Shown in pieces: positions 1-12,008 of a stretch of DNA of 64,000 nt (position 1 is the first letter of the stretch; each line of letters opens with the position of its first letter). Position numbers and translations under genes: made by a program. The stretch comes from Labyrinthula sp. Ha. Taxonomy: Eukaryota > Sar > Bigyra > Labyrinthulida > Labyrinthulaceae. The DNA is taken from assembly GCA_015227615.1 (NCBI GenBank), contig JAALGZ010000053.1, forward strand, positions 172,542-236,541. The letters are read 5' to 3'. Under the pieces are notes generated by a model. The model worked only from the letters and a program-made list of their open reading frames with translations. It was not told the DNA's origin and made no database searches.

Positions 1-1
1 G

Positions 2-184
2 CACGTAAAACCAAGTAATTGCCGAAAAGATTTTCTTGAGAGAGTTAAGAGGAACGACGAACTTAGAAGAGAAGGAAAGAAAGTTGGAAAGAGATTGCCT
101 CAAGCACCTAAAGAAGGATACACCTTGAAAGTAACTGAGGAGCCTGTCACCATGAGGCCTATTCCGTTCGAATATAACTTTTAA
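2..184 (+). CDS. RPL21: Ribosomal protein eL21 (RPL21), 3' end only
   Basis: The gene enters from the left edge, so the 5' part is missing. About 60 C-terminal residues are readable up to a TAA stop at 182-184. The pattern CRKDFLERVKRND, followed by a basic linker and a terminal MRPIPFEYNF, matches the eL21 C-terminus (usual form R.DFL.RVK.ND ... PIPYE). eL21 is a structural protein of the cytosolic 60S subunit. It converges with RPS16, with 98 bp between the two stop codons. Family assignment is by recognition of the tail only. Confidence 0.85.
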   Translation, partial: HVKPSNCRKDFLERVKRNDELRREGKKVGKRLPQAPKEGYTLKVTEEPVTMRPIPFEYNF

Positions 185-282
185 GTAATCTTTTCCTCAA
201 TAAAGTTTCAGAACAAGTTTTGTGAAAACCCTGAGCCGATGAATATAGCAGAATTGACATGAAGAAGCATAGGGGTTGATAT

Positions 283-708
283 TTAACGATAAGACTTTTG
301 GAATCTAGCCCTTGCGGATCTACCTCCAAACTTCTTAGGCTCGCATCTTCTTGGATCAGCAACAAGTAAGCTTCGGTCGTATTCCATCAGCAACGCCTTG
401 ATTTCTCTTTTGCTTGCTTCATCAATGAATTTTTGATAGTATGCTACGATAGCTTTTGCAAGTGCTTGTCTAATTGCATAAATTCTTGATACACTTCCAC
501 CACCTTTAACTTTGATTCTAATATCCAAAGAGTTGAATCTTTCTTGTCCTAGAAGAAGGATAGGCTCCTGTACTTTTAAGCGAAGAGTCTCAGGCTCTAC
601 AAGATTGAGTGGGCATCCGTTTACTTTAATTAGCCCTCTGCCTTCTTTGCAGTGTGCGACCGCAATTGAGGTCTTCTTCTTTCCGAATGTCTGAACTTGT
701 TTTGACAT
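283..708 (-). CDS. RPS16: Ribosomal protein uS9 (RPS16), 40S subunit
   Basis: A single-exon 141-aa protein, the usual eukaryotic RPS16 length. It begins [20 protein letters not shown], contains the [18 protein letters not shown] block, and ends in the [10 protein letters not shown] tail typical of uS9, which reaches toward the P-site tRNA in the 40S subunit. Start is ATG at 706-708 and stop is TAA. The sense strand just before the ATG reads GCCAACAAAAAAATAA, very like the leader of RPL37 in this window, which may be a shared ribosomal-protein regulatory or translation-initiation element. No intron is needed to give a full-length product. Confidence 0.96.
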   Translation of the reverse strand: MSKQVQTFGKKKTSIAVAHCKEGRGLIKVNGCPLNLVEPETLRLKVQEPILLLGQERFNSLDIRIKVKGGGSVSRIYAIRQALAKAIVAYYQKFIDEASKREIKALLMEYDRSLLVADPRRCEPKKFGGRSARARFQKSYR

Positions 709-3700
709 TTATTTTTTTGTTGGCTTTCAATTCTACACTCCTTTGAGAGTAATGCCGTATCGACTATTGAAATCTAAGAACTCAAAGGCACTTAACGGCT
801 ACGCTGTCGATATTGTAACTAAACAAACAATAATACAAAGTTGGTAATGAGAGTGTGGGAAAGAAATTAAATAAACTAGATTTAATGATTACTATTGGGA
901 AAATATAAATGGATTGCTTACTTTTTGTGTGTTCTTTTTCTTCCTCCCCACCCTTGCCCTACAAGATCGTTAACTGTTGCCTGGAAAATAAAAAAATGTA
1001 CATAAATAACAGTGGCAAATCAAATTTACAGTGATATTAAGATCACGAGAAGAAAAATATAATTAGAGTTAAGTTATCTGAATAGTATTTCGCAATAAGT
1101 CTAGATGATAAGTGCCATGTAGTTTTAGTTTTTTTTATTCTTACTGGTGAAAGTGGGTGCATTAGATCTGGTGTATCACACTAAATTTCTACTAAATTAT
1201 TATTTTGTTAATTTTGTGTGTATAATTTTTAACTAATAAACTTTTGTTGGCAATAGGAGACTTACAAGATATTGAAGGCTTAAATTTTATGCGCAAACAG
1301 TACATTAAGAGAAAACAGTTTGGAGTGCATTCTTGAGTAAACACCATATGTCAGTAAGTTGTGGGAGGGGGTCTTCGATTATGCTCTAAGGTTTTGTGAC
1401 TATTGAGGTTATTCAAACCTTATTAATGACTTTCTTGGGTTTTTTCTACTACTAGCAACATTCTAAGAGCTACCGAAATAACGAGCATCTAACATTGAGG
1501 GAAGTAAAACCCTTAGAGTTGAAGAAAATCTGTAAAATACATACGCATGGGTATAAAATGCACTTTTATCGGTAATTTACCAGTGTTATATCACGCAACC
1601 CAACTATATAAGTCTTGAGATGGCATTAACAGCATCATGGAACCAAGGGTTGGTAGCACAAGCGAAGCAGACAAATAGAAACAAAATATGCAACACACAA
1701 CAACTAATATATTTAGGATATATAAACATTTAAGTTAATGAAACAAAGCCTTCCATTTATTAAAATTGAATAAACTTTATTAAAATTCTCCAGAACAGTT
1801 GGTAACAGTGTCCGTATCGCACTTACTGAAGTGGAGAAGGGAAATTCATGAAAATATATCCGCAGAACTGAAGGATACTGTATTAAATGTAAATTGAGAG
1901 AACGTTAAGGAAAATATATATTGTCGCAACTCAAGAGGATCTCTGTATACTGGTTTATGGAAGAACCTAATGATGAAGTTGGATTTTCTAATCTTTTGTT
2001 TAGAATGAAATAGGTAAATTTGAGAAAATACCAGGTAATCCCAAAACTAACTATAATCCGCAGGAACAGTAAATATATACAGTAAAGATAGGAGCTCATA
2101 GATGCCGTAACATGTAGCCAATAAAAATATTTTACAACAGATTATTGGTAACCAACAGGAATAGTTTCCTGTGAGAATAAAAATTAAGTGGAAAGCACGC
2201 TGAAGAAGAGCTAACAAACGTACATGTATCATGGCCAAACTTCAAGATATGTACCATTGAACCAGACAAACAAGCAAAAAAAAATCAAATAAAGCTCAAC
2301 TATAGATAATTATCAAATTAGCCATGAACCAATTGGAATTTAAAAAATATACAGAAAATGTAGCATGTAGTGAAAACCTTGCAGTGATCATGAAAATGAG
2401 TGATATTCGCCAGGACAATTGCATACTTAATGTTGTCCTAGGATATGCTTACCTTTTTTATGTATTCAAGAGATATCTGCAATAAGGTTAGTCTGACTAA
2501 TCACTATATTTGGGAGAAAAGGTAAAAAGCATTATAACTAACTGCGGCATCAAAAATATGTCACTAGTAGTATATAAAAGCGAAATTGGCTTCATGAAGA
2601 GGATTAGCAATTTGATAGTAAGTGACTGTGTTTTTACGGACCCGTTTCTTAAGCATTGGCCGAGTGTTACGCCAATATTCACTGTATGTGCAGAGTTATA
2701 TACTTGTGGTATTACTGGGGCCAAAATCATGTTCAACAATAGCCATTCGTAACCTAAACTTAACGAACCAATGTAAATAAGGGTAGCCTATCCCCCCTCT
2801 GTTATCATTCGTTAATTTTTATATTTTAGAGCTTACTGACTGGTCCAAATATAAGGAAAGCGTACCCATTTAAGAATAGTTTACTCATAAAAAATTTGAT
2901 AAGAGCACCACAAATCTTAAAAAGTTTCTTGAATTCTTGTCAAATGTTGTATTATCCAGACTCAACCAGATACTTACTCTAACATCACAATAATTTTTGA
3001 AGTATAATATATACCAATCTACTAGTCATCTTGCCATATAATTCGCACTTACCTAAGAAATTGCTCTTTTAACTGTTATAACTACTCCTTACTTTTTATT
3101 TTTTTAAAGTGGAAACTCTTAACTACAAAGAAAGACCAGATTACATTGTGTGTAAATTAAGTTAGAAAAATCGCAACTCCATGCCTAATTAAGTACCGAG
3201 GCACACCAGCGAAAGTACCTCTTTCTGGTATTAAAAATCCAGATATATTTACAGGTCTATGAAATGGCTGTCTCGAGAATATTATCTATATTTCAAATGT
3301 TTGTACTCAAGTAGTACGAGTGCCTGGTATACGTAATAAAAACAGATTGAAACAAGTAAAATAAAGAAAACTCTGGTACTCCTTCAGGAACTGTACCCCA
3401 TCAAGTATTAGCAAAGCATTTGAGACTTAAAATATTTGCGTTGAAACATATCTTCTTGAGATGAGATTATACTCGACACAATTGCTTGGTTAGACTTGTT
3501 TATGTTGCACTGCTGTAGCAACACATGAACAAGATTATAGTTTGGAAAACACGACATAGAACAAGGTTCGAACCAATCCTATCTGAAAAAATACAAATTT
3601 TGATTACATATCAAAGTTTTGTACCTATCCTATGACCTAATTGGTCCTGACAAGAGTTGATCAGTATGAAAAATAGTTGTGTCGTGAAGCTTCTGTTGAT

Positions 3701-6700
3701 GTACTTTGCAAACTTTGGAATAGCAATAAGAAAAATTCGAGCCAATATTCTATCGGCTGGAAGGAGTTATGTAGCTCCAATGCTTTACTGTCCTTAAAAT
3801 ATGTGGTACTATAGGAGAAGTAATACAACTTTATTTTCCCAACAAGACTACCAACGTGCATTTTGGTTTTTGCTTTATCTTCGTAAGTCTTTATTGTATA
3901 CGGATGTACACAGTCATAAAGCTTTTCCTGTTAGTATCTTCCTTTTTTTCATGTTTTCCGAGCCAAATCTTCTGCCACGTATTAATGCCATACTACTAAA
4001 CTTTTCTTAGTTTAATCAACACGCTTCTTGCTCGCTTTTCAATGTGCGGGTAATTTTCAGGAGTAAGATTACTATCTTTGCAGGCAGCAACATGGTATAA
4101 GGCCTCTCGTTGATTACATCACTTCCTGTATCTTAGGTGCTACATCTGATAATGGATTCTATGAAAAATCTTAGCTCTAATGTTATTGCTGGGGTAATCT
4201 CAAGTTAGACTCAGCTATAACCAAGAACATCATGTCTTGTATAAGTTAATATGTTAATTTTTTTAAGTTACAAATTAAGTTAAATCATGAAATGTATCAA
4301 ATACAGGTGAAAACGCGGATTGGTTATCAGAGATGGCAATTTGAAGGAATATTTCATATATTTACTTCTAGACCACTTTTATTCAATGTTGATCTGAATT
4401 ATGTTTGATTCCAACCCCCCCCCCCATTATCCTTTTGCTTTAATGCTAAGTGTCAAGTAGAGAAATGCTAACCTAGAATACTCATTTAAATAAACATCAG
4501 TCTCCACGCCATTTATTTAGTAAATTCGAAAACATATAGTCCAGTTTCCTTCATAATGCTTAGTAAACCTCTCATGATGGCTGAACACAGGGCTTTTAAG
4601 ATTTTCCAAAATGGTAGATGTCAATGGAGCACCGGAAATGCTTCTAGTATTTTCAATTTATTTATTCTTTAGAGCAAAAATTTCACGTGCCAAGTAATTA
4701 TGTGCACTATTTACACCTAACCAAGTACTTGGTAGGAGCATTTAATATTTAGTGAGCAGTAATATTTAAATTTATGCAGATTAAGTAAAGTTGTTTTCAA
4801 TCCTAAAAGACTGAGAAAATCAATATAGTTAATATAGTAGATCTACTAAGGCCCTTGAACCCGGTCATAACTGAAATTTATTATCAAGAAAAGAGGCAAA
4901 AATACGATTAGACTACACAATAACTCAGATTTTATCAAATTAAGTGTGGTGAAGCTAAGAAAAGATGAATGTCAAGAATGAAGTGCAACTACATCATAAA
5001 CTATTTTTGAAAATTATGTTGGTACTGTTCTAACGTTCTCCGCTTCTAAGTACGTTCCAAACTGATGATTAGTAAGATGATGCACTGGTCTGCATAGTAC
5101 TTGTAGTTGAAAATGTAACCAATTGTATGAAGGGCCCAAAAAATTTTGAAATCTGTACTTCAAACATTATTTTGTTGCAATCTAATTTCTTATTAAAGCA
5201 AGCACCAAAATATGTATTTGGTAATTAATATCTAGTTTTTTTTTCTAGGGGGTGAGAAGACTATGCTTTTTGTAACGAGGCTCTCATCATTTATCGCATT
5301 AGAAACTTATACGTATCCCTCTAGCAGTACCGAATCCTATGGTTTAAAAAGAAACCACAAATATTTTCCCCAACCAATGCTGCCAAAGATATCCAGAACT
5401 TCCTATGTATTGCAATTTTTCTTGAGATATCCGCAGATGTGTCGATCAACTTCCTCAATCTAACTAAGTAGAACCACAAATTCATAAACAGTATGTAGTT
5501 ACAATACAGAAATAAAGCTCGTTGTGTATTTTCTAAGAATTCAAGAAATTAATAAATTCAGCCTTTTCTTTACAAGAATTTAACACAGAAATTGTTAACT
5601 TCTGAAGAATCTTCCCTGGAGCAAGTTGTTTGATCATATATACCCCTATGTGTGCTCTGTGAAATATTGTTGGAGACTCAAACTGAACCAGCACCTAAAT
5701 AACAAAACCTAGAGACCAAGTTATTGTGCGTTAATAAGGCTCTTTCAAAGTCGAACACTGGGGCTATTTATCATTTTTTACTTAATGATTTGTGAAATGT
5801 GTGTTTATATGACCTGTCACAAAATATGTTAGAAATATGAAAACACGTTTGTTGAGTGAAACGTGCGACTCGCCGGTGAAATAAGAAATTATTTAACTAT
5901 ATTTTAGGATATATCTTTATTTTACGTTCAATTTCCTACTCGGCTCAAAGTTTTATTCTGATAGTGGAAGCACCGGCTTAGAATAAAAACGTACTATCGG
6001 TCAATCCCGGTACAACAATTCTAAATAATTTGAAATTAAACCAAATTTATTATAGATACCGACAATGCAACAGACGTAGATGAGTATGTTACTTAAGTAA
6101 CGGTAAATAAAAATAGCGTGAATCTAATCAACTATTCACAGGAAAAATATAGGCAAACTAGAGACGATTGATCTTCTCCTTTGCAATTGATGTACAATGC
6201 GGAGGGAAAAGTTGGGTATTGCTACTATTTTTAGACAAATTTACTTACGGATAGTTGTGAAAAGGGATTAATATCACTATTTACTTAGTTTCTAATGTAT
6301 AGAGAGGGTATATTCTTGCTGGTAGCATGTTTCCTTAAAATACATGTTTGTTTGTGTTGCACTTTGCTATCTTTAATGGTTCTGATAAATATCTATACTT
6401 TGATGTAACTATAACTTCTTGCTTCTAACATTATGTATTGTTGATTACTATTGTACAGGATACCAGTGCTTTTTTATCTTTTGAATACGTTCCAGTCATC
6501 GCGATAATTCAATTTCTCAAATAGGTTAAACCTCTTGCCCGTAGGAATAGCTTGTCTTTATTCTTTATGAAGTTCAGAAACCATAAATTATTTTTTTTAA
6601 TTTTCCAATTTAATTTTTTTCTCACATGCTTTGTGTACGAAGCATCTATATAGAAGGAAAAATTTGCAAGTTCGAGAAGGTAATTTGCCAAAGTTTTTTT

Positions 6701-7439
6701 TGAGGAGCAGTCGAAACTTAAAATCGCGAGTGCTCGCGGAAATCTGAATGGTATTCTTTTGATTCTTATATAGCAATTCTTACAGAATTTGATTACAGTT
6801 TAAGCATTGAAAACAGAATGTTTTCAATTCTTAGTCAGGGGTTCATTATATATCTTGCAGTCAAAATAAAAACCCATGGTATTTACTATTGCTCTGAGTA
6901 TCTAGTGATGGTTCCAGTCAATCCTAAGTATTTTATTTATTGTCTATAATATTTTTTTCTTATTATTTTACTCGGACTTTATACAATTCAGAAAGATGTA
7001 GTGACAAATCTAGATGCATATTTACCAGCGCAGATTAGGTGAGCTTAAGGTTCCATTTTATACAATTTACACCAATTAAAAGCTCATAGTCCAAAATATA
7101 AATTTTCATGAAATCTACTCTATGATACTTGCAAAATTGTTCACATGATCTTCCAAATAATTTTGGCTATGTGAGAGTTTTCGCAGATTTTCCTCAAAGA
7201 AAGGTTTTGGGCTATTTTCCATAAAGCTTCAAAAAAACATTTAAAACCCTAAATTATAACTTCGATTTTGGTTCATAGCAAAAGTTTTGTAGGACTTAGT
7301 TTTATCCAACTGTTGTCACTCGTTATAGTAATTCCACATTTGACTAAGACAATGAACGTACTTGATTTCGATGAAGATGAATATTGAATTACCACAGATA
7401 TTATCAGTTTTTAGAAGAATTGGAATAAGTTTTTCCACA
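709..7439. other. Gene-free AT-rich stretch (6.7 kb)
   Basis: I recognise no gene, RNA gene or intact mobile element. The open frames present are under about 80 codons, often overlap on both strands (for example around 2500-2750), and show no family resemblance. An 11-nt run of C at 4415-4425 stands out in the AT-rich sequence. The first ~150 bp is the likely RPS16 promoter. Because introns here can be 26-33 nt and exons short, a gene with many small exons could be missed by eye. Confidence 0.5.
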
Positions 7440-8118
7440 ATGTTCAAGTATCCAACACACCCATTTGGACTCAGGGTTAATCATAATTTCACTGGGAAAT
7501 TTAATGTATCGGTGTTTTATGATATTTTATGTCCTGATTCTAAGTATAATTTGCTGTTTTCTAAACCAAAGGGCAGTCCACTCAACGATGAAAACTCTTT
7601 TTGAAGAATACAAGCAAAAGATTAGCTTCAAGATATATCTCTTTCCACTTCCGTATGATATATTATTTTATATTAGTTTTTTAGTTATCATAGAGCTTCA
7701 TTTAGTACCACAAAAGTTGCCCAGTATTTTGAAGTTGGAGAACAGAATGAGAAGAAACTGTTGCTGATCAATTCTTTCTTTGACGAAAAGAACTCACTAC
7801 TGAAAGACTTTTCAAACTCATCTATCTTAAATATTTCAGATAATGATCTTAGAATAAAGCTAGTTAATGCACTTTCAAAACTTGGTTTTGACGAAGAGGA
7901 AGTGTTGAAAGCGTTAAGTGATGTTGCTGCTGAGGATAGAACTAGACAAGAATGGAAATATTGCTGTTACAAATCCGTGTTTGGAACGCCTTCTTTCTTT
8001 ATTAATAATGTTTTTGTGGATGCTGCTTCTTGGGATTTATCAACTTGGTAGTTTTAATCTTACTTTATCTTCTAGGAGAAATAACTTGAACAAACTTTGT
8101 CAAAACTCAAAACTCTAA
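7440..8118 (+). CDS. DsbA-like thioredoxin-fold protein, 196 aa, four exons
   Basis: Exons 7440-7543, 7572-7652, 7685-8047 and 8076-8118, with GT-AG introns of 28, 32 and 28 nt, give a continuous 196-aa product ending in TAA. It matches the plant/algal thioredoxin-superfamily (DSBA-like) pattern in order: HPFGL, VSVFYDILCPDSKA (redox-site region as CPDS, so only the first Cys is kept), an LFPLPYHRASF segment, and near the C-terminus VFGTPSFFINN, the cis-Pro loop region. The family is uncharacterised; a thiol-redox role is inference. Start chosen at ATG 7440; an in-frame ATG at 7371 would add 23 residues. The gene lies alone between two empty stretches. The introns were placed by matching the family pattern and frame. 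Confidence 0.82.
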
Positions 8119-9152
8119 TAGTGAGGTATATGGAGAACTAATTCCAAAGGACAATACTTGTGCTTAAAGAACTCTACTTTTTCACTAAAGACTATGGTTT
8201 GACATTCTCGTTCTATCAAATTTTTCTTGACAGGTCTATTCTGCAAGTTATATGTATCACTTTGACGTAGATGTAAAACTAATTAATCAACCTGATTTGT
8301 TTCAAGAAAGACAAAACTTCACCTCAGTTTTCTTATATTTGTTAAAGTTTATTACGCAAGCTGACTTTGAAACATACTTGGAAGGTTTACTCACTATTGT
8401 TGCGTTCATTAGAAACACCATTCTTATTCCCCTTTTTACCGATTTTCCTTTAAAAAGCTGAGAATAATTTCTTGCACGTCGGCAATATTAATATCTTTTG
8501 CAGAAGATGAAGGAACTGAAGTGAATTCTCTAGTTTTTATATATTGCAAGCTTCCATAGCTAAAATTATTTATGCGAAAATAATGTTAGAATAAATATAG
8601 GGTATAATTCAATCCTGAAACGTAAACATTGAGCATAGCTAGTTCCGATGAACCAGTTTGGACTTTTATAAGCGAAACTCTCTTTCAGCTACAGCTTTAG
8701 AGCTTTACATCTTTCATTCAAAACTGGCACAGAGTTCTAAAGAGAAATATTAAATGACATCTGAGCGTAAACTTAGAATATCTCGGGTCCACATCAATGT
8801 GGACATCATATTTAGTCAGCCTTCCGAATACCTGGTTTACGAATATTCCTTTTCTAATTGCTTATCATTGAGCTATATTTTCGTAGAGGAAAGATTTATT
8901 TCTATTAGTCCTCTTTTTGAAAATGAACTTGGAATTATATGTTGACTGTTTTTATGGCAATAGGTTTAACTCAATACCTTGTTTTCTGACTACAAAACCA
9001 CCTTCATCTAGATGCTACCTCTTCCGAACCAGGATTCATTAGGTGTTGAATTAATTCCAGGTTAGCAGAATAGATGAGCTTGAGTACTCGAGCTTTATGA
9101 ACTGTCCATTTAAGTTATTTCAGAACTCCATTTAGGGGAGTATAGACTGTGT
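8119..9152. other. Intergenic, nothing recognised
   Basis: About 1 kb between convergent genes. It has two open frames of 63-69 codons on the plus strand (8252-8461 and 8754-8945) without any family resemblance or typical splice partners. I consider them chance frames. Confidence 0.45.
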
Positions 9153-12008
9153 CTAGATTGAAATATCCTTACCTTCTTCATTCAGTTCTTCCTTAGAAAA
9201 AACTTCAACTCCAAAAACCTCATACATTGCATCTAGTGTTTCTTTTTTTCTATTTGTTGCGTATGTATGAATTAACGCCTTCATTGAAACATCTTTTCTA
9301 CTATACCTTTCAGAGCAAATGTTTTTGCTTAACAGTTTCTTTTCTTCAAAGTTAAGTAAAGATAAAGCCAGACTGACAATAGAGTTCATCCCTTCCTTTG
9401 CGGCTGTATATGAATACTTCGAAAAGTCACAAACCCCAATCTCTGAAAATTCAAACCAAGTTTCTTTATCAAGAAGTTCGTAATCCCGGTCTACTCCTAA
9501 TAATTGATAAATTTTTTCTTCCAGATGACTAAAGAATATATTCTTATTCTTGGCCATTGTATTTGAAAATTCATTTATATCAAAAATAGTGAGTTCTCTT
9601 TTAGTTGAAAAACATAATTCTTGTTTCAGTTTAAGTTTAGATAAAAATTCATGAAACGAAATAATTTCCTCTTTTGATATAGTTGTTAATTTCAATAGAA
9701 GGTCTTCTAAGACATGAACTCCTCCAAGGATGTCAGTAATTAAGGAAATATGACTATCATCAAACCCATTGATGTTGAGATAGAGTTCTCTGAGATTTTT
9801 AGTATTTAGAGATTGAAGAATTATTTTACAAGAGTCAGGAGAAAAGTTTGACAAGTCGTCTATACGCAAATACTGAAGTTCAGTATTTTGTGATAAGTAT
9901 TCTCCGAACATATAAAAATTGTGAGAAGAAGTAAAACATCGAAAAAAGACCAATTTTTGAAGCCTAAGACCTCCTTTTAAAAGAGACAGAAAGAGATTTT
10001 TATTTGATGTTGGTGAAAGTTTAGTGTTTGTTATTTCCAAAGAAGTGAGCCAGTTGAGTCTACCAAATAGATTGCTTTCAAGGATGTAAGAGAAAGCATT
10101 CTCAGTAAGACCAGTAGAATTTAGTTCGACAGAAGTTATTTTGAGAGATGAAAATAACTTTCCTGATAAGATAGTATTGAAACATTCAGTAGTATGTATA
10201 GACGAAAAAGTCAATTGAACCTCTTCTGATGTTTCCACATTATCTCCATTCATTTCATTACTATCAGTATCTAAACATAGAAATAAAACTTTTTGATCTG
10301 CAGAAAGAATTGACCATTCATACTCAGAGATTCCACTTTTCTTTCGATTTGCTAGTAGTTTTTTAGCCCCAGAAAAGGTCTTCACACTTTTCCATCTACG
10401 TTTTGCTCTAAACTTTTGTAATTCACCATAAGAAAACTGAAGGAAAATAAAAAGTGGAAAGTATTTGAAACAGTCTTGAGGAGAGAAAATTGTTTTTCTA
10501 AAAGTAAATATCCAATAAAATAATGTTATACCACTAATAGAAAATAAAATTATATTCACTAAGTCTTCAGAAAAAGAATCATCTTCAGTAAAAACAATAC
10601 CAATAGAAAGTACCATAATATTACTTAGTCTTGTTAAAATATCAATTTGATTAAGTTCCTTAGTTTTGTAAGGTAGATAATAATACAAAAAGATTAAACT
10701 ACTGAAAAGTATTCCAAGAGATATCCACCCACCTGTTAAATCAGTGTCATTTGTAAAAACTCTGTTCACAATTGTCAACAATATTCTTTCAATAAAGAGA
10801 AGTATAAGTAGCCACTTGAATCGTTTATCATAAGCTTGAAAATTAGTTCTATACACATCTTTGGTTCTATTTACATCTATTTCAGAGTAGTTGGTTTTTT
10901 CTTCCTGTCCTATTTTCCAATAGTAATACAATATTGAGGTTAGTATAATGAAACCTATGCTCGAAAATATACTTTTAAATACCAAATTTTCCTCATTTAA
11001 AACTAAATTTAATATAACAGAAGCCAGTGGTGTTATTAGATTAAATGAAAGAACGCCAAGGAGCTTAGTTGCTCGATCAAAAAAGTTATCTAAAATTACA
11101 TATAGTTCTTCTCCACGTTCTTGTTCATATGGTATAATTACATCCCTTAGACAATAATAAATAATCAGCTGAAATAGGAAACAAAATAAAGAATAACCTA
11201 AAGCAACTGAAATTACTTTCCAATATTCATTGTTCAAGAAAAATAAAACTAAAGACAACAAAGAAAATATTCCGATAAGAGAAAGAGAAATGTACCTAAA
11301 ATACAATAATAGATGAACGTTCTCTGAGTAAAAGAAAATATATTTTGTTTTTTCAATTATATAAACCAAGAGATGAACCACAATAACAAGCAGATAAAAA
11401 GCCACATAGAGAGCTGCAGAATCTGCTATTGAGAGATCAATACGAATATCTGGTAGAAAGACCTGCTTTAACCATGATACTGTGTTTTCCCAGCCTTCTG
11501 GATAATTTACATCTCCAACGAGAATTAAAGCAACCATTTGAAGATAGAACAAAAACATTATAGTCAAAGCTTGAACATGTTGTCTACTTCCTGATTTATC
11601 AAACACTTTTATCTCTGATTCCTTCCAGGTGCGAAAATATTCTTCCCATTCTTCTTGAAGTTCTGTTTTCTCTTGCGGATTAGTTGCTTCATGATATTCT
11701 TGTACAAAAAATGCATAGTCTTTATACATACTATTCACTGCCTTTTGTTGAAAAGCCTCTGCGGATAAAACAGACTGACAACAAAATATTCTGTTAAAGA
11801 TGGGCCAAAAAGTGCCTCTACTTGTACGAAAATACTTTTTATATAAGTTGTCAGTTAACAAAGGTTGAATAAAGTTTCGAGCATCTGTTTTTGTTACGCG
11901 TACTGTTTCTCCGTTTCTGTTAAATTCCGTTATAAGTGAAGAGTATCCTTTGCTACTTTGTGTCAGTATTTCTTCTTCATTGATACTTGATAGTATTTCC
12001 TCTTCCAT
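9153..12008 (-). CDS. Polytopic membrane protein with C-terminal leucine-rich repeats, 951 aa
   Basis: A single-exon gene; the in-frame ATG is at 12006-12008 (the frame is open six codons further upstream, beginning with TTG). The N-terminal ~140 residues are acidic and soluble. About ten hydrophobic membrane segments follow, roughly residues 145-165, 198-218, 233-258, 265-287, 317-337, 345-364, 399-415, 427-447, 460-474 and 484-503, then a basic patch (RAKRRWKSVK). Residues ~595-795 contain degenerate LRRs of the RNI type (LRELYLNINGFDDSHISL, LQYLRIDDLSNFSPDSCK). The last ~150 residues are of unknown type. Role unknown; the layout suggests an integral membrane sensor or scaffold whose repeats bind a partner (inference). 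Flanked by empty DNA on both sides. Confidence 0.8.
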   Translation of the reverse strand: MEEEILSSINEEEILTQSSKGYSSLITEFNRNGETVRVTKTDARNFIQPLLTDNLYKKYFRTSRGTFWPIFNRIFCCQSVLSAEAFQQKAVNSMYKDYAFFVQEYHEATNPQEKTELQEEWEEYFRTWKESEIKVFDKSGSRQHVQALTIMFLFYLQMVALILVGDVNYPEGWENTVSWLKQVFLPDIRIDLSIADSAALYVAFYLLVIVVHLLVYIIEKTKYIFFYSENVHLLLYFRYISLSLIGIFSLLSLVLFFLNNEYWKVISVALGYSLFCFLFQLIIYYCLRDVIIPYEQERGEELYVILDNFFDRATKLLGVLSFNLITPLASVILNLVLNEENLVFKSIFSSIGFIILTSILYYYWKIGQEEKTNYSEIDVNRTKDVYRTNFQAYDKRFKWLLILLFIERILLTIVNRVFTNDTDLTGGWISLGILFSSLIFLYYYLPYKTKELNQIDILTRLSNIMVLSIGIVFTEDDSFSEDLVNIILFSISGITLFYWIFTFRKTIFSPQDCFKYFPLFIFLQFSYGELQKFRAKRRWKSVKTFSGAKKLLANRKKSGISEYEWSILSADQKVLFLCLDTDSNEMNGDNVETSEEVQLTFSSIHTTECFNTILSGKLFSSLKITSVELNSTGLTENAFSYILESNLFGRLNWLTSLEITNTKLSPTSNKNLFLSLLKGGLRLQKLVFFRCFTSSHNFYMFGEYLSQNTELQYLRIDDLSNFSPDSCKIILQSLNTKNLRELYLNINGFDDSHISLITDILGGVHVLEDLLLKLTTISKEEIISFHEFLSKLKLKQELCFSTKRELTIFDINEFSNTMAKNKNIFFSHLEEKIYQLLGVDRDYELLDKETWFEFSEIGVCDFSKYSYTAAKEGMNSIVSLALSLLNFEEKKLLSKNICSERYSRKDVSMKALIHTYATNRKKETLDAMYEVFGVEVFSKEELNEEGKDISI

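Noticed and set aside
2497-2752. Pair of fully overlapping 80-codon frames on both strands
   Set aside because: Mirror frames of this size are expected by chance; neither shows a motif or recognisable product.
3540-3590. GGTTCGAACC sequence as a tRNA B box
   Set aside because: No matching A box or acceptor stem at the right distance.
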